This document shows, one piece after another, positions 12,201 through 27,200 of a stretch of 64,000 nt of DNA. Source of the DNA: Patagioenas fasciata. Lineage: Eukaryota; Chordata; Aves; Columbiformes; Columbidae. The translations under genes and the position numbers were made by a program. Each line of letters begins with the position of its first letter. Within the stretch, counting starts at the first letter, position 1. The stretch covers positions 62,950,001 to 63,014,000 of the forward strand of contig NC_092520.1 of the NCBI RefSeq assembly GCF_037038585.1, written 5' to 3'. The notes beneath the pieces were generated by a model. That model saw only the letters and a program-made list of their open reading frames with translations, was not told where the DNA came from and did not search any database.

Positions 12201-15200
12201 ACCAGAACCAGACACAATATTCCAGATGTGGTCTCACCAGGGCACAGTAGAGGGGGAGGAGAACCTCTCTCGACCTACTAACCAGCCCCCTTCTAATACA
12301 CCCCAGGGTGTCATTGGCCTTCCTGGCCACAAGGGCACAGTGCTGGCTCATGGTCATCCTGCTGTCCACCAGGACCCCCAGGTCCCTTTCCCCTACACTG
12401 CTCTCTAATAGGTCATTCCCCAACTTATACTGGAACCTGGGGTTGTTCCTGCCCAGATGCAAGACTCTACACTTGCTCTTGTTACACTTCATTAAATTTT
12501 TCCCCGCCCAACTCTCCAGCCTGTCCAGGTCTTGCTGGATAGCAGCACAGCCTTCTGGCGTGTCAGCCACTCCTCCCAGCTTGGGGTTATCAGTAAACCT
12601 CCTGACAGTGCACTCTGTTCCCTCATCCAAATCATTGATGAATATATTGAATAATATAATATTATTATTAATGTTATATCATAATTTATTGAATAATAAT
12701 ATACTTCTTGAAAAAGAAAATAAGTGTTCCTTTTCTGCAGGATGAGAACATGAAGGAAAACAGGGACTGAACAAATATAACAAAAATATATATTTTTAAA
12801 ATTTTGCTAGAATTTATCTGTATTAATTATGAAAACTCCTTAATTTCACCCTAATATTTATCTAGCTTAACAAATAATTTACTGCAGTAAATAGTAAATT
12901 ATTACTACTAGCATAATTAATTTACACTAATACTATAAAGAACTATTGAGGTGTTTGCGAAGTACACTGATAAAACATTCAACCACTTCTAAATCTGCTT
13001 TCAGCAATGCTGGACACCGTGGCAGACTGATTATGAACACTGCATTCCTGCCTTTTTTTTTTTAATTTGCAAATTGGTGATGGTAAGTTTGTAACAGTGA
13101 AGTGCCACTGAAACAGGAAATCATAAGAAGTTAATGCAAGCAAGAGAATATGGAAAGTGTCATTGGCTTAAAGATACACATTTCAAAATTTAGCTTCTGC
13201 TACCAGACTAAACCAGCCTGAACACTGAAGTTAGGAAAGTGTCAGCAATGTGCTACCTCTCAAGTGAAAACAGAAATAATTGAGTATATCAGGGCAGGAT
13301 AAATCAAGAAAAGACAGTTATAACTGGCTGTTCTGGTAGGTGTCATTTGGTTGGTTTAAAATAAACTCTATATAACTGAGTGTACTGAATCTGCCCAAAA
13401 GAGTTATGCTAATAACAATGCAAGAAGAATATGAGTAAAGTACAGAAATAAATTTGGATTTGGGAAAGGACTATCTGAACTGGAAAAACTAACTCTGCCT
13501 TTCGTTAAAAACAGAGCATGGAGAAACTATAGTAGCTCTTTGAAAGCTGTTTGCTCAGCCATGAGTTATTGCAACACGCTTGATTTTGGGGATAAGAACT
13601 AATAGCTATTTTAAAAAAATATATATAGGAGAAGTGGACACGGGGGAGGGAAAACAGGGGAGCTGGACAGAGAGGCTGCAGGGCAGCCATGTCCAGGTGA
13701 TGTCCTGGAATGTAGATGGCCACCAGTGGGAGCAAGGGAAGGCCACAGGCCCTGTCCCAGACAGGCCCCTCTCTTCTGGAACATGCATAAAAACTTCCAC
13801 GTAGGGCTTAACATCTGTTTAAGGGCAGAATTTAAAAGTGAAGAGCCACAAGGGAAGAGAGATAGCCCTGAAGTTTTTGTTTTCTCAACACAAACAAGTC
13901 CCATGGCAGACATGGAGGGGAACGTTTCTACACATTATTTTTAACTGCACGGCATTTGTGGTCATTTCTCCACCCTGTCCAGAACATCTGCTGAGACTTG
14001 GGAAATTTCTGTGAAAAAACTGTGAGCGACGGGTAATTTTCCTGGGGGAGACAGGGCTTAATTCTAGCCAGACACCATCAGGAGAATTAAGAATAAAGCA
14101 GCTCATATTGAACTCCTTTTTAAAGGGATTTTAATTAAGTCTTCCGAGAGGGCAAAGGGGAACATATGTGCTGAAACAGCCTCTCAAGCTTTGTCTAAAG
14201 GCAGGAAATTACCCACTTCTGGCGATAGCTGTCAGCCGTCAGGGCAGCCGCCCTAGCGCCAGGCACAGCTGTATTGTACGTGCCTGGCAGAGAAACCTGC
14301 TTGGGCTAACACCAAAAACTCTGGGACACAGCAAAATAAGACATATTCATGTGGGTATCAAAAGACAAAACTCCCTGTGCATCAGCAAGGTGGCCGTATA
14401 AAAATAAAGGAGAATACGAGGGGCCACTGGCACAGTGTGGTTGCAGAACACACAATAGCTTCCTGACGAAATGCTGATGCTATGTCCCATTTCACCCAAA
14501 GGACAACAAGAAAAAAGTCTGCTTTTTTCTAAGTCCCAGAAGCATATGCACTGTTGAGAGTAGACAGATGAGAACCCACTGCTATAGAGCAGAATAACTG
14601 GTTGGAAAAGACCCTTGAGACTGTTGAGTCCAACCATAAACCTATGATGCAGAAAGTCAGGTTCTGGGCACAAACGCTGCTCCTACAAATGTTCTCAGCT
14701 CAGCAAAATCAACATTATAAGCAAACCCTGAGATCAAGCAGGCTTCCTACATCCAGACCCACAATAACAGGTACATCAGCACTAGGGAAACACTCCACTT
14801 CAGGTCTTTTGCTGTAGTGTAAGCACACACTCCAGTGTTTTCTTAAAAGAGGGCTGTGATTAATATTCTTGTAGTACAAACATACATTGCTTCAATTCAC
14901 AGAAAGAAATTACCTTAATTGTTATGTAGTTTTTCAATGACTTGGACATTTTTTCTTGACTTCCTTTAACATGCAAGTGCCCTAGAACAACAGAAAAAAA
15001 AAATCAGGATAAATGAGCATGCTTTTGAATGGGGAGTGAATGAGAAAGACTGCACTGAGGCACTGGAAACACTGGAGGCAGCATACGCTGTGATGGATAT
15101 GTGCCAACCATTTCAACGCAACACGTAACATATACAGCTTTACCTACAGACCCGCGTGTCTCTCCATAGTCAACTTTGGCTGGGTGAATTTTAAAACACA

Positions 15201-18200
15201 GGAAAATAAAATGCGTGCATTTTTGTTTTGTTTGTGTGTTTGTTGGTTTTGTTTTGGTTTGGGTTTTAAGAAAAAGAAACACCACCACTGTGAGCAGAGA
15301 CATTAATAATGAAGAAACAAAACAACTCCCTGCTCCGAATTCGTAATGAACTCACAAAAACAAGCAAGCAAATACTTCTGTGAAGACTGAGAAAAATACC
15401 TTATCTGTTACTCTTGACTTATTAGAAGTATTTTAAGACCTTTAAAGACCTTCCAGTGATCCCACATTACAATATTCTTGAAAGTCAAACAATTTTCTGT
15501 TCTCAGTACTTGCCAGTTGCTGTTACACTGTTGGTATTTTTTTTGATCCAAAAGTTAATTGTGCTGGTTCAAAACAGCTTACATGTAAAATAAATTTTCT
15601 GCACACTCCAGACTTTGGGAGAGAGGAGAACTGGGAGGGATAGATGTAGCTATGATACCTAATTTGAATTAGCTTATTTTAAAACACAATCTCTGAGCAC
15701 TGCTAGATCTTCTAATAGACATGTGGACTGTTGGTTTGCAGGGCTGTGGTCCAGAAAAAAGGCAGTAACCATCTCCATCGCATTTAGGAGAGTCCACATG
15801 GCTCAGAAGCAGGTCAGGAGATGGGCAACCTCAGGCTCTATGTTCCTGGGCCTCATCCATGCCAGACACAGCACCAACACGGATGGAAAACATCAATTAT
15901 TCACAGCACCAGGGAGATGCTGAACACACAGCCAATGAAAGACCTCCCAGCACCACTTCGGAAATGGTGTTAAAGCCTTAATTCGATTCTCCTAGTAACA
16001 GCATAATTTTGTAAGTAACTGATCACCCACAACTAACACGCAATTTTCAGGCATGTTGTGATCTGCAGAATCCAGCACTTAATCGTACTTAGAGGCAGAC
16101 TTCTAAGCATGAACTTTTCTTACTCTGTAATACCACAGCAGTGCTCTATAGTCTTTCAGACTGGGCAGTCTGGCATCACCAATTCCTCAGAGTGACAAGG
16201 ACAACCTACGACTGTGCTTCTACTTTTACAGGTGGTGGCAGAGGTGGCATTTCTGCTCAGCAGCCCAAGAACCTGTCTGAATATTGTGCTTCTCTCCACA
16301 CAGCGCTGCTCTTGCAGCCTTGCCTGGAACCCATTCTCTTCCACAAGTTGATAAAACTCTCACTATGCTTGTCTAGATACAAAAGCAACACACTCAGGCC
16401 CAGTAAATGAGTGTGAAAAGCCTCTGGTTTAACTTCTTAGCTATTTCTGACAACAATTCAAAGCACCAGGGATTCCTCACATGAAGGCTACCTCTGGTCC
16501 TACCCCGACAATCTGGAAATTTAGCTTTGAACAACACACTCTATGGAGAGTAGGAAAGAAGCAAAAGATCTATGAATACAGAACCAACTACAGCAGAAAT
16601 CTACAATCAACCCAAAATCTCGTTTCCATTGTATTTGTTCTGACTGTCAGCAGGTGAGGCCATTTTCACCACTGCATGGTTAAACTCCAGGCCCCCAATA
16701 AGAACATTCAGGCTGTCAGAAGCACTGGACACCTACAGCTCTTGCAACTCAAGTAAAACCCACAGACAAACTTCTCCTGGGAGAAGGGGATTAGCCCAGG
16801 TACGATTAATATTTTCTTCTTTTCAAAGACGTCTAAATATCAACTTAACTTCAGGCAGCCAAGCTTAAAATAGTTTGATTGTGTTTTTCTAATAAGCTAC
16901 AGGTAACATCTGAATTGGAAATAACACTCCTCTTCAAGAGTTTCAGCACTTAGAATGATTTCATTAAAGAATCACAAAATACAAGGATTTTCATAACTTT
17001 GGCTTGGCACTCTTCCCAGAGTACAAGTAGTCTAAAAATAAAGTCCTTATAAGAAGATTTATCCCCAGTGCAGGGATTTTCATTCTCTAATGGGGATTGC
17101 TCCTCCAATTCCGAGGCTGCTAAAATTCTGAAGTCTGTTACCAGAATAAATTGTTCCTGAAGCCAATTCATTTGCTCTAAATAATTCACACTATCTTCCT
17201 CCAGCAAATTTTTTTGACTTAATGAATGTGATCTGTCAGCTCCTAGAGAACTTCAATGTACAAACTGCCCTTGGTATTAAGTTCTTATTATTTTTCCTTT
17301 TTTTTTTTTTTCTTTTAAGAAAAATTGACTCCTCTGTAATTTAGTTAGTTTCAAAGAATATTTCCCCTACAGTTTGAACTCCAAGCTTGAAAAGTCAGAT
17401 TCACTGGTTTTCAACAGAAGGCTCCACCTGGAAGTAAGCAGTGCATCTCGGTGGACACGCAGAGAACTCCCCAGCACTTCAGGAGCAAAAAACACCCTGA
17501 AGTAAGCACTAGCTTCTGGACAATTGCTCTTGATTTATAATAGGCTCTGCACTGTTAACTGAAACTAAAATTCAATAGTCATCCCACACAGTACAAACAC
17601 ATATAAAAAAGAAAGCCCAAGTAATTCCCAGGGCGTAGCACAGGTTTAACTCTGTATCTCTTACTCAGGGAAGTAGCTCAAAGAGTTCACCAAGACATCT
17701 TGCACAAAGTACTGTTCAGCAAGAAGATTTGAACCTGCCCTCAGTTCTCTGCAGACCATCCAGAATCACCATGACTGCAACAGGAACAACCAATTTCAAG
17801 ATTTCCATCAATGGGAACAGCATTAGTACCACCAGACAATGATGTGGTTGAAAGTCCAGCAAGGAGCAGTTCTACATCATGCCGGGCAGCACCATATGCT
17901 GAAGACCAAGCGAGTAAAAGACACTTTGGTACAGTTTAGGCATAGGTAGTGAGGTCACTTCTGGAGGAAGAGACAATGTCTGGGACATCTACGGGCTACA
18001 GCAACACCAAGTCACTCACACTCCATAGAAAAGCAGAGAGACACTGAAGTGGGTCAGAGCACTAGAGAGAGTTAAGGGACAACAACGACAAGACCCAGTT
18101 GTCCCTAGTTTTCCACAGAGCCCAGGGGTGAGTGACTTGGTCTTTACGTAGTCCACAGATATCATGGACCTCCTTATCTCTACCCACCAGCAACCTCATT

Positions 18201-21200
18201 GATCAAGCCTGACCAAAGTAGACCAAAGCACCTGACTGACTTGTTCTTCAGCATGAACCTTGTTTCTCATACCCATCACTAGATGTAATGCTACTGGTGG
18301 ATAAAATAAAGGCTTCCCAGGAGAATTTAAGTAGTCACAGGAACGTGAATTGAGCACATGGAACGTCCACTGGTTGGTTGCTGCAGCAGAGCATCTGCCT
18401 GCAAGGCTTCCCTCCACATTTCAAACCGTACAGAACATACCAGTTCAAACATTTCCCTGCAGGATCACAACTTCGTAAGCTTTGTTGTTGATCAGTTCAT
18501 GTATCTTAGGATTCTTCCATTCTTATTTTCCAGTAGTCTTTTGTTATGATGATTAAAAGCCTTTCATGGTACTTACAAGCTATTTGATTCTGTATGCTCC
18601 TGAAAACTTTTTTTTTTAAGCCCACAAGCAACTGGTGCTGAGAGACACTGCAGAACAAGACTTTTTTTTCTATTCCAAATGATTTTCAAATGTTACAATC
18701 AGCTACCTGCCCACCTGCCACCTCCACACCCTGCCCTCAGATACTGCCAGTTCTGGTTCTGACAGCAGGAATTTCTGGTTTTAGCAGGACCACATGAACA
18801 CATACAGAAAAGATCAACAATTTTCATCCTCTTCCTGCCAGACTGTTAGAGCCAAAATACATTTTAAGAAGAAAGTCTATCATGAAGAGCATCCTCAAAT
18901 TCTAAGGAAACGCAAATCAAAGGGAATGAGATGCTACAGGAAAAATTACTCTTTCCACATTTTTAATTACAAGTAAACACTGTACATGGGCAACACATAT
19001 ACTGTTATTATTTGGAGGTTGCCCCAGATGAAATTCAGGAATACTTCACTGTAACTACTACAGTTTCAAGATTCACTCTCATTTATGTTTCTTCACCTAG
19101 TGAGGACAGGAACTTGGTCACTGTAGTAGAGCATCTGTTTTCATACCATACAAATGCCAAACCTAAAAAAAATCCCACCATCCTTATATTTGTACAGACC
19201 TCTGAGGTGATTAATATTTTACTTACCAGAATGCAAAAAGTAATTCCCCCATTGCTCACACTGATGATAGGCCTCGCACTGTGCAATTTCATTTTCATGA
19301 TGAGGAAATGCAAGATCTACTCCACCAGTATGGATGTCCAGCTGCTTTCCAAACACTGCACTGTAATAATAGTAGAAGACTACAAAAGCTTTTTGTAAAA
19401 GAAATGTAGAAAAGAATAAGATGAAACATCATAAAATTAAGTGTACAATTTAATGATTGCAGTTTAAAACCAAAACTTTATACAGATCTTGGATATCAAA
19501 ACTGCAGCAGAACTTGTATGACAGGACACATATCTGCCCACAATTAAATCTTAGTAGGAGCAAGTATTTTTCTAACTTAAAGAAGGGCAAGCAAGACATC
19601 TCCTTTCCATGTTCTGTGAAGTTTCAGCATCAGCCAGCTGTCTTCATCTGCAAACCTAACAACTTCAAAGGGATGAACATTTCTGTAAAATGGGTATCAC
19701 CATTCTTTATCTTGTACTTTTACTGTAACAACTCAGGCAATACTGCAGGCAGTCATGATAGAAAACGCTTAGTTCGATATTGTTATAATGTCAAGAGAAA
19801 GTATCAGTGCCTCTGATCTCCCAAGGCCATTTCCCTTACCCCAACAGCATGACTGCACCCGCGTGGGTCACCCACAACCCTGCACAGCACAGACCTCTCT
19901 GCAAATACTGGTGGCTGGTAGTAAGGTCCTCATATTACAGCTGGACAGACACAGACATCTCTGGTTAAAGACCAGGAGGCAAGACTGCTACACTGTCTGC
20001 CATTCCAGTAAGTACCTGCTGGGTCATGCTGAGCGAGCTAATAGCTTCATTTTGTCCACCTGTTAAACAAAGACAACACTTACCTACTCACAGGGAGGTA
20101 AATCAACACTAACTGCCCAGAAGCCAGGGACACTCCAGCTGGGGAAGATGCAAGGTCTACACGAGTAGAAAACAAAAGGCAAGGCCCACACACGTGTGTG
20201 TACACAGAGACACACACAGTCTTTCCATATGTCACCTTAACGAGTTGCTCCTGGTAGCTGGCTAGATATTAATATTTTGTCCCTCTTTGGGACAAAACAC
20301 CTTGTTAATACCTTGGCACGGGAAGAAAATGAGAAGAGAGGTGGGAAGAAAGACCAGCTGTGGCCATTTCCCAAGCTCATCCCCCTCCTGTATGCTTCAA
20401 ACCCATCTTCATGGGCTCATGCCTTCCCTTGTGCCATCTAGAGAGGAGCGTAAGCCACTTGCCATTCCCTTCAACAAAACCATTATGAGCTGGGGAGAGA
20501 TGGATCTGCATATGACTGAGGGGCAGGAGGAGCAGCCCAGCCCACCGCAAGGGAAACTCCAGAGAGGAGATCAGACCTAAGTCACAGCAGGTGGTTCCCT
20601 CCTCTGGGGGAACTCTTCTCATTCACCTTCCCCAGGAACACTTCAGAGACTTTTCAAAATGAGTGTACCTTGCTTACTTAACGTGCTTTGAGACCTTTGG
20701 CAAAACAGACAAGTAAGTAGGTATTGCTTAAAATTGGCTGTGGACGGCTGACTGGGACAGCAAAACGTGTCAGGTAACTCACCAAAATAAGCTCTCAATT
20801 TTTCACAGTCTGAGATTACTACACATACGCCCTGCATGGCTCAACTCTTATTTACATGGCAGGATCTTCATCCAGCAACAGTAAAATAAGTCTTTACAGA
20901 AACCTAAAACACCTGTTCCATCTGCTCTAGCTTGGCTTGAAAACTTAAGTTAAACAGGGTCAGATCTAGAGCATTTGTTATTAACTTCCAAAAAAAGATC
21001 TGAGACTAATGCAAAGCTAAGTACCACTATCAGTCTTCCAGGAGAGAAGAATTAAAGTCTTGGTTTTTTTAAATACAAATTAATAGTCACAAGTTAATAC
21101 AGTGCAGGACAAAGTACTACCATCCTGTGGAGAAAATAAAACTCATCATTAAGACCAAATTAATTTAAACCAACTACAAGCAAAACGCTTCTATGCACAA

Positions 21201-24200
21201 TTCACATCATGCCCATAGAATATATTGCCCTAGAGAAATCAGGGTATTTAATACTGTGGCTGACTTTCAAAAAAAGCTGAATAATGCTTAGATAATTAGC
21301 ATGAACACCATAACTGCTGTTAAGATAAAGCCAGCAAGATCTCAAACGCTCACTGGAGTTGGGATGAATGCCCATACCCTGTCCTCCTGACACAGCACCA
21401 CATGCTGAACTAGGTCCGATGAAGACCGCAAGAAGTGAAGGGGAGGCAAAGGAAAGAGGTACCATAACTTTCTCTAAAACTTTGGTTACTCAGTTCAGGT
21501 TGAAAGCTTTGCTAATCACCTGTGTGATCCTGCACAGCATATTTTAAATACTCAAGTCTTTCTTAAGAGAAGGTGCCAAAGCACAGCAAGACATCCATGC
21601 CATCAAGGTGAAGCAGAGTTTGTTTGGGCCACACATGACATCCCAAACTGCACAAAGTATTCACATTAAAACTGGTGCTTTCTACTGATCAGAAAAAAAA
21701 CACTTTGAATACTGCTGCTACCATTGCACTCTCACTGAAAACAAAAATCAGCACTAGATTTAAAATCCAAGAAATCTGACCTTGATATTGTGGAACACTC
21801 AATGTGCCATCCAGGTCTTCCTTTTCCCCAGGGAGAAGTCCAAGATAACTCTTGAGGTTTGGCAGCCTTCCACAGGGCAAAATCTCTACTGTGTCGTTTA
21901 TCAGTACCAACTGCCAAGAAAAAGTGATTTGTTAATGGGATGTGTCTCAAAGGAAAAAAAAAGAGCAAATGAAAGCAAGTGGGAATGTGCGTTTAATGAA
22001 CTACTTAGATTTTAATCTCTTTTGCTCAACTTATTTTCCTGCAATTTTCCTTCCTTCCCTCTTATACAGGGCTTCCAGTTTATCAGTCAACCATTTGAAA
22101 AAAAAATAATAATATGTTGAATTATGTTTCTGCAGGCTAAAAGGTTAATACATTCTATCCTTTTAGTCTTTTTGGCCTTCTCTGGTTTTACGTCATTCAT
22201 TTAGTCACTTATCAGCCAGTCTGCCAAGAACAAACAGATTGCACACCAAAACACACACCAAAAAAAGCCCCCATCCAACATAAAAACATCATAATTCCTT
22301 CTCTGGGACACAAACAGTTTCTGGTTCAGATGCTATAGAGGTAAGGAGAGCATGGAGGTGAGAATCAAAACTATTCTTGGACAGTAGCAAACTTCCATTA
22401 CCATTTGCACCGATGGCTTCTCTACAAAGGTCTTCTCCCCACCTATATTTGTTGCTTCCTTCACCGCACAGTCAAGGATATCGTCCTTTTGCCACAGTAC
22501 GGCAGAGAGGATGGTTCGTCTCTGCTGGCTCCTAAACCCCGGTCAGACACTCACCGCTCCCTGGCAGGAGCTACAGAACGGGGTTCTGGGCTCTGTATTT
22601 TTTTTGCTGACAAATACATGACCTCGCATTTCACCAATGCAGAACAATGAATCTGTTTGGCCTGAAGGGATCCAGCTTGGCAAGCAACTTGCATTGGTTT
22701 AAGTTCTCTTATTTAACATGGCTCATCTGTTCTACCAGCAGCTGACGCTAGGTTTACTTCTTTTCTCTGCTTATTTCAGATTGCTAATAAAACCATGGTG
22801 TATCACCAGGTCTGAGCCAATCTATGGAGCTTTCCAGTATCAACACATTTTAATGATGATTCATAGCTATTTTTTGAGATCTGTTAGTAACTTTTCGTAA
22901 GCCATTACACTTGTATGTTATTGATATTACATAGAGTCAAGTTTTTATTCAGAATGTCATGCAATATTAAGAGAAGCACATCACAAAAGTCCATTACACC
23001 TGCTTCATAATTCAAAATTGATAAGCAATAAAGGGACAGAAATATAGCCCTAGTTATATCTACTGAATCTTCATCTTGGCTCTTTTGCTAGTTAGCCAGG
23101 CTCTGGCTGACCAGTATCTATTGACTTCATCCCCCCTTTTGCCTTTTTTTTTTTAGTATACTGCTACCAAAAAAAAAAAAAAAGCACTCTTTGCCTTCTT
23201 GGTTCTAAACAAACCAGTCAAAATCTTTAGAAATACCAGTAAATTTTGTTGTGAGTGACTTGAGGGGAATCAGGGAAAAGCACGCAATCAGTCGCAGTTG
23301 AGGCTGGAAGGCATCTCTGGAGATCATTTAGTCCAACCCCATCCAGCAGGCTGCCCAGGACAGTGTCCAGCCAAGTTTTGAATATCTCCAAGGGCAGAGA
23401 CTGATCTCCAGGCAACACATTCTTGCGTTAACCATCCTCAGAGTAAAAAAAACATTTTCCTTGGCTTTAAAGGGAATTTCCTATGTTTCAGGTTGTGTCC
23501 ATTGCCTCTTGTCCTGTCATCAACCACCACTGAGAAGAACCTGGCTCCATCTTTTTTACTCCTCCCAACAGGTATTAGTACACACAAGATGCCCCCGAGC
23601 CTTCTCTTCTCCAGGCTGAGCAACCCCAGCTCCCTCAGACTTTCTTCATAAGAAAGATGCCCCAGCACTTCCATCACATTTGTGGCCCTTTGTGGGGTTT
23701 GCTCCAGTGTGTCCATGTCTCTCTAGTACTGGGGAGCCCAGCACTGGACCCAGCACCGCAGGCACATCTCACCTCACGCTGAGCAGAGAGGAGGGATCAC
23801 CTCCCTCGACCTGCTGGCAACACTCCTCCTAATGCAGCCCAGGAGGCTGCTGGCTGCCTTTGCAGTCAGTAACTGCCTCTAAATTACTGTCGACAAAACG
23901 CAGTCCCTCTGCGATCTGTAATGCTGAAACAACTCCAGAGCAGAGCTGTGAGAAGCTTCTGGCAGCAATTCACCTGAGCATCAGCCTGCCAGGCATTTTC
24001 AGTAATTGCAAACAGATTTTTTTTTTTTCCAATGAAGAAATATTGAATTTAAGCATGCAAAGGATGCAGGAGACCTGCATCAGATTCTCCAACACGGAGA
24101 CCTGATCAGACCCAACTTACGGAGGCTGTAGAGTGGCTCAGAAATCCTGCTCAGCAGCTGGACAACCGCAGAAAAAAAAACCCAGCCAAGGGTATAGGAA

Positions 24201-27200
24201 TGCTCTAGCACAGCCTGCCAAGAGCTGCTCACCCTCACACAAAGAGGCTGCTTAGCAGTAGTCCAGTGGTAAGTAACGAAAGAACTAAAATCACCGAACA
24301 TGCACCAGAAGCTTGCAACTGCCAAAGCAATAACATGGTAGGGGACATTTCCCTGCATTTACCCTTGACTATCTCACTGCTGGCTACTCCAGTGGCTGAA
24401 ACCACCACCTTACTATGAAGTTTGTATGTACCACTCCAAATATTTAAATAAAACTAATAATCTTAATTGCTCTAGGGTACTGGAAAAAAGGTATAAAGGG
24501 AACCAAGCGTGAAAAGAAACCATCAAGTTTCCTCTTCCACTGACAACAGTGAGTGCCTCAATAAATATTTTTTTTAAAAAGAGAGGTCTTAATTAACCAA
24601 AAAGCTGGTTATACACGACAGGTTAAAAAACTGTTTCACACTGTTGAATGAAGGTTTATGCACAGATACATCACAAGTTCAGACAATACATTAATACAAA
24701 CAAGTTGCTGCCATGAACATACCTGCTTCATCTTGAGCATCAGGATAAATAGTAGTTAATACTCCATATCTTTTTCCCCAAGACTTAACATCAAAATAAA
24801 CATTGCCTAATAGAAAAGAAACATTTAGTTTTACAGGAAAGATGAGGCACATTCATGACGAAGAGGTAACATTTCCCTGAAACCAAAACAAAACGCCCTT
24901 CAGCTCCCCATTTGAAATTTTGATTTATAAATCCAGAAATACTGCAAAAGTAGTAGCACGTTTCCACGTTACCAGCTTTTCAGTAACCTCACCACACATG
25001 CTCATTCTACACATAGGTTAACTTTGTATTCTGGACATCTCCCCAAGTTCTTTCCTGCCCATGCACAGCCAGCAATCCTGCCTCTGACTGAAACGTAGCC
25101 TACTGCTTCTCCAGTTATAATGCACTCGAATCCTTCCACAACCACCAGCTCTGCTAAAAAAGATCCACACATTGTGCTTTGCAGGCATGTCTTTCACAGC
25201 ACCTCCTGTTTAGAGCTAAGAGGTTCCCCCAGCTCTCCTTTGAAGCCAGGCCAGGATTTCCCCACAGGAGCTTACATAGCAGTTCATTACAGTAAACAAT
25301 TATATTAAGCAATGAGCTACATTTATCTTCAAAACTGAGTAATAGCTGGTCTGCCCACTCATGTCATCACAAACAAGTTGCTCACACCCTGTCTGTTAAT
25401 GAACAGAAGGGAAGCCTGGCACAGGGTATCCCATCTGATCCCAAAACAGGATTACTAAGTGTGCTAAATTTCTCCGTGTGTGCTGAACAAAGAGCTGCCT
25501 TGCAGTAATTCTTACCTTGCGAGGTTGCATAAGCTTGTCCACTAGCAAGTATTGTTTTTATAAAGGAAATTATCTGAGGAATATTGTCAGTCACTCTCAT
25601 ATACACTGTAGGAGGAAGGACCTTAAACAAAGGAAGAGTAACGTCATTAGCCTGTATGAAACACGCTGCTGGCAAGTACCTTCACTTTAAGAAACTAATT
25701 TTAAGAAACATTCTCCACAATTTTATCTTTCAAAAAAGATGTTTCAAGTATCATAAAAAGGACATAAGCAGCATTTGAGATCATATTAAAAAAAAAAAGA
25801 GGGGTAGCAAAAAAGAACCCAAACAATTAATTTTTCCCAGTGCCCTGCTCCCTGTTTCTGACAAGTGTTTTGGACAAGAGGTAAAGCCATCTGAAGTCAA
25901 TGAAAGAGTATCTGATGTTTCATATGCTTTAGATCAGACAATTTCTGCATAATAAATACGTACTACCCGTGAAGCAAGTCTCTGTTGTATGGAGCAAAAA
26001 ATTCTGTGTCCTTAAAGAAATTCAGCTTGTTCATTCCAAATCTAGAATTTGCTTCTCCTCCCATTACCTTACTCAAAAGGTGTGTAATATCTTCCCAGAA
26101 TAATGAAAAAGTAAATCAGTACTCAGTTTCCAGCAACATTGTCACACAAGCCATCAATTTATCTTTTCAGATCAAACTGTCAAAATCAGATTCCCTACCA
26201 AACTAATAGGTTTAAAATACTCTTAAATTTAGAAGCTCAAGCATCTGTACCTTTAAGGCAGCCATATCTTGTTTAAAGTCCTCTTCATAAATACGAGCAA
26301 GAGCTATTGGCGATATGTTCATCTGAAAAAGAGAGAAGCAGATTAGTAAATCATAAATCAAAGTAATAATATTAAACACTGCAATCTTTTATCAGACAGT
26401 TAGTAGCTAATTGGAAGACTTACAGAGCCCCCAAGGTAAAGCGTCAGGAAGACTTTATTAATCCACCATTCATGGAGAAGAGATGTAAGTTATAAATAAC
26501 TTAAAAATAGCATTTCATTTACGCTTCTGAATTGCCCAAATACCAACACATCTCTTAAGATTAAGCAACTGAAGATTAAAATAACGATCTCCTTCTCTTC
26601 CCCATTATTTTCCTCTTGAGAGGGACTTCCATTTCCAACAACAAGATATACTACAGTGCACGGGACGTCAAATTCATTCAACTTATTGGCAGGGGACACC
26701 GATACCACCTACATGTCAGAAAGACAGATCAGAGGCTCGCAGGATGAGACAGGATATTAATTTTCAGTGATTAAGAAATATGAGCTATTTCAGCTGATTG
26801 TGGTTACTCATAGATCTTAGTACAATCAGGGGAAATGAGCTGAAAGCCAGTCCCACGCTTTGCCAAGTGTGGCACTTCTCAAGCACCTTCTCTGCATTTC
26901 TCATTCATGGGATGACGGACAGGAACGGGGATTCTCACAGAAGTAACGAGAAAGTGCGAACCAAAAGGAAAGAGGCAACTTGCACATGACAAGATACTTG
27001 TTCTCAAGAGGCCAGGGCTTGAAAGATGCATGACAACAAAACCTGCCCGAGATGGTATCAAAGCGTTTCAAATGTGAGCTTTTACGTGTTCTTTGAGAAG
27101 AACCTACTGGAGAGGAGACAGCATACTGTCAGTCTCTCCAGCTTGAAGATAACAGAATCATTAACAAAATAAATCCGATTTTATCACTTCCAGTACATTT

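Larger units (their letters stand above)
11279..14913 (-). other. CARS2 intron 9
   Basis: A 3.6-kb intron with a 0.93-kb reverse CR1 copy (11716-12650) and a short CR1-like tail (14588-14648). From 12.65 to 13.45 kb it is very AT-rich. Confidence 0.85.
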
